Below are positions 15,065-16,639 of a DNA stretch of 16,639 nucleotides, one piece after another. This DNA comes from Sphingobacteriales bacterium (GTDB lineage: Bacteria; Bacteroidota; Bacteroidia; Chitinophagales; Chitinophagaceae): positions 1 through 16,639 of the forward strand of contig CANJEF010000002.1 of NCBI GenBank assembly GCA_947472965.1, read 5' to 3'. Position numbers and translations under genes: made by a program. Every line of letters begins with the position of its first letter. Position 1 is the first letter of the stretch. The notes below the pieces were generated by a model, which searched no databases, was not told where the DNA came from, and saw only the letters and a program-made list of their open reading frames with translations.

Positions 15065-16639
15065 TTAAATTTTTGATTCATCTTTTTTTGCAATCCGGTA
15101 AAGTACAAATGACATCAAAAGAAACAAGAAGGTTCCAAGTAGGTAATATCCATTTTCACCCAATGCAGAAGTTAAGAAATGTTCCGCATTTAGCTTTTCA
15201 AGTTGTGCAGCAATTGATTCATTTGCCGATAGAAATGCAACGATAACACCTGCTATGGCACCACCAGCTACAAGACCGGTTGCATACAAATTGCCTTTCC
15301 TCAAGTCTTCTTCTTCATCACTCTTCACATCTTTTTTCTTATAGTCTACCAGCCCCTTGATCGCCCCGCCAATAAAGATGGGTAATGTTGTTGATAAGGG
15401 AAGGTAAATTCCAATTGCAAAGCTTAAAGCCTTGATTCCACATAGTTCCATGACAAAAGCAATGGCCACTCCCACCAATACAAATTGCCAGTCGAGGTTG
15501 AACGACAGTATCCCTTTGATCAGCGTTGCCATCAGCGTGGCTTGTGGTGCCGCATATTTATCAGTTCCAATTGCATGGTGAATGCCATTCGATAGCATTT
15601 CTTGTGTAGGTGTATCCAAGATCTTGACAGTAAATCCTATTGCAATGGAAGAAACAATTGCACCGATGAATAAAGCAATCTGTTGGGATCTTGGTGTTGC
15701 CCCAAGAATATACCCTGTTTTCAAGTCCTGTGATGTAGCACCTGCATTGGCTGCAGCAATGCATATCATACCACCTACAACCAGTGCCATGGGCTCGTAT
15801 AGTTTGCCCGTCCAGCCAACGGCAATAAAAACCAGGCAAGTGCCCATGATGGTTGCTATGGTCATTCCTGAAATGGGGTTGTTTGATGAACCGATCAATC
15901 CAACAATTCTCGACGATACGGTTACAAAAAAGGCGCCAAAAATAACGACCAAAACGCCAAGTAATAATTTGCTAAGAATGCCGTCTCCAGGAACTTGTGG
16001 TAGAATTGACATTAGAATGATTAAACCAAGACTACCCCAACCAACAATTTTTACGGAGAGATCTCTTTCTGTTCTGCTTAGTTCTTTGCCAATAGCGCCA
16101 TTGTTGCGAATGCTTCCAACGCTTCCCTTGAACGAGGAAATAATGGTTGGGATGGTTTTGATGAGTGTTATGAAACCACCTGCTGCCACTGCACCTGCTC
16201 CAATTTGTCTTACAAAAGCCCTGTAAATTGCAACGGCATAATCAGCAAATTGATGTGTTGTAGGATTCCATCCACCAGGTCCACCTGATGTGTTGATGTC
16301 ATTTAAATACCCAAGTTTGATCAATTGGTTTGCAACAACGTCAGCTGGCACAACGGTTGCGAGTAAGGGGTTGAAAACAAACCATGTTAGTACACTTCCA
16401 GCCACCAGTACACCAGCGATTTTTGGACCGATGATGTAACCAACGCCAAGGTATTCTGGTGTGATTTCTCCACTTATTTTTGCAGATGGCAAATATTTAT
16501 TTGCTTGTGAGGTCATGTAGGCAGGTGTTTCTGCCACCACATGAAAAACTTTTTGCAGAAAAGCATATGCTGTTGCCATGCCCAAACCAGCGAAGGCGGT
16601 TTTGGCAAAATCTCCCCCTTTTTCACCTGCCTTTAGCAC
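15065..16639 (-). CDS. OPT-family oligopeptide transporter (partial, N-terminus beyond the window)
   Basis: Polytopic membrane transporter; 524 C-terminal residues are present, and the frame stays open to the right edge. The first visible codon is GTG, but this is probably not the start: prokaryotic OPT proteins are usually about 650 residues or more. Signatures of the prokaryotic OPT branch include YLGVGYIIGPKIAGVLVAGSVL near visible residue 63, the RQIGAGAVAAGG stretch near 144, and ATSQDLKTGYILGATPRSQQ in the middle. About a dozen hydrophobic helices follow one another, and the C-terminus is a charged KKDESKI. OPT members carry small peptides or metal-chelate complexes by proton symport; the substrate is unassigned. 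The alkB gene begins 11 bases downstream on the same strand. Confidence 0.9.
   Translation of the reverse strand: MLKAGEKGGDFAKTAFAGLGMATAYAFLQKVFHVVAETPAYMTSQANKYLPSAKISGEITPEYLGVGYIIGPKIAGVLVAGSVLTWFVFNPLLATVVPADVVANQLIKLGYLNDINTSGGPGGWNPTTHQFADYAVAIYRAFVRQIGAGAVAAGGFITLIKTIPTIISSFKGSVGSIRNNGAIGKELSRTERDLSVKIVGWGSLGLIILMSILPQVPGDGILSKLLLGVLVVIFGAFFVTVSSRIVGLIGSSNNPISGMTIATIMGTCLVFIAVGWTGKLYEPMALVVGGMICIAAANAGATSQDLKTGYILGATPRSQQIALFIGAIVSSIAIGFTVKILDTPTQEMLSNGIHHAIGTDKYAAPQATLMATLIKGILSFNLDWQFVLVGVAIAFVMELCGIKALSFAIGIYLPLSTTLPIFIGGAIKGLVDYKKKDVKSDEEEDLRKGNLYATGLVAGGAIAGVIVAFLSANESIAAQLEKLNAEHFLTSALGENGYYLLGTFLFLLMSFVLYRIAKKDESKI

Noticed and set aside
15582..16226. 214-residue + strand frame opposite the OPT transporter
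   Set aside because: It is long but antisense to clear membrane-helix coding sequence. Its Pro/Met/Thr-rich composition is what reversed hydrophobic helices produce.

Overview
The window looks like chromosomal DNA of a Bacteroidota bacterium. The evidence is a type IX secretion (T9SS) protein with a C-terminal sorting domain beside recO, a DUF4369/TlpA lipoprotein, a gcvH-VanZ pair, several TAnnTTTG promoter -7 elements of the Bacteroidetes sigma factor, starts without clear Shine-Dalgarno sequences, and a moderately AT-rich composition. The exact order cannot be read from the sequence; a Chitinophagales-, Saprospirales- or Cytophagales-like lineage is a guess. No rRNA, tRNA, IS element, prophage or CRISPR array was seen.

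Layout, left to right: an upstream + strand gene appears to end just inside the left edge and is followed by a terminator (65-96). Then come gatB and a TlpA-like lipoprotein gene (+), closed by a terminator at 2763-2797. A large RND/MMPL-type exporter (-) converges on them. porZ and recO (+) form a tight pair and abut, with no gap, an amidohydrolase (-). prfA (+) diverges from the amidohydrolase and ends at a terminator at 10768-10795. A - strand cluster follows, in transcription order: conserved hypothetical (114 aa), secreted cyclophilin, gcvH, VanZ-like membrane protein. serS (+) diverges from that cluster and overlaps tail to tail with an alkane monooxygenase (-), which lies just downstream of an OPT-family transporter (-) that runs off the right edge.

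The gene content is mostly housekeeping: translation (gatB, prfA, serS), one-carbon metabolism (gcvH) and recombination repair (recO). The rest concerns the envelope or accessory metabolism (TlpA, RND exporter, PorZ, cyclophilin, OPT, AlkB). No obviously new multi-gene system is visible. The least explained signals are in the non-coding DNA. There is a perfect overlapping palindrome with three alternating half-sites immediately before the gatB start, and a pair of interlocked opposing -7 elements between the amidohydrolase and prfA. A full-consensus promoter sits so close to a start codon that the transcript may be leaderless. Two terminators of + strand genes are written inside the last codons of the opposing - strand genes. 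Transcription units alternate strand at every step, eight in a row, and the convergent junctions are very tight.
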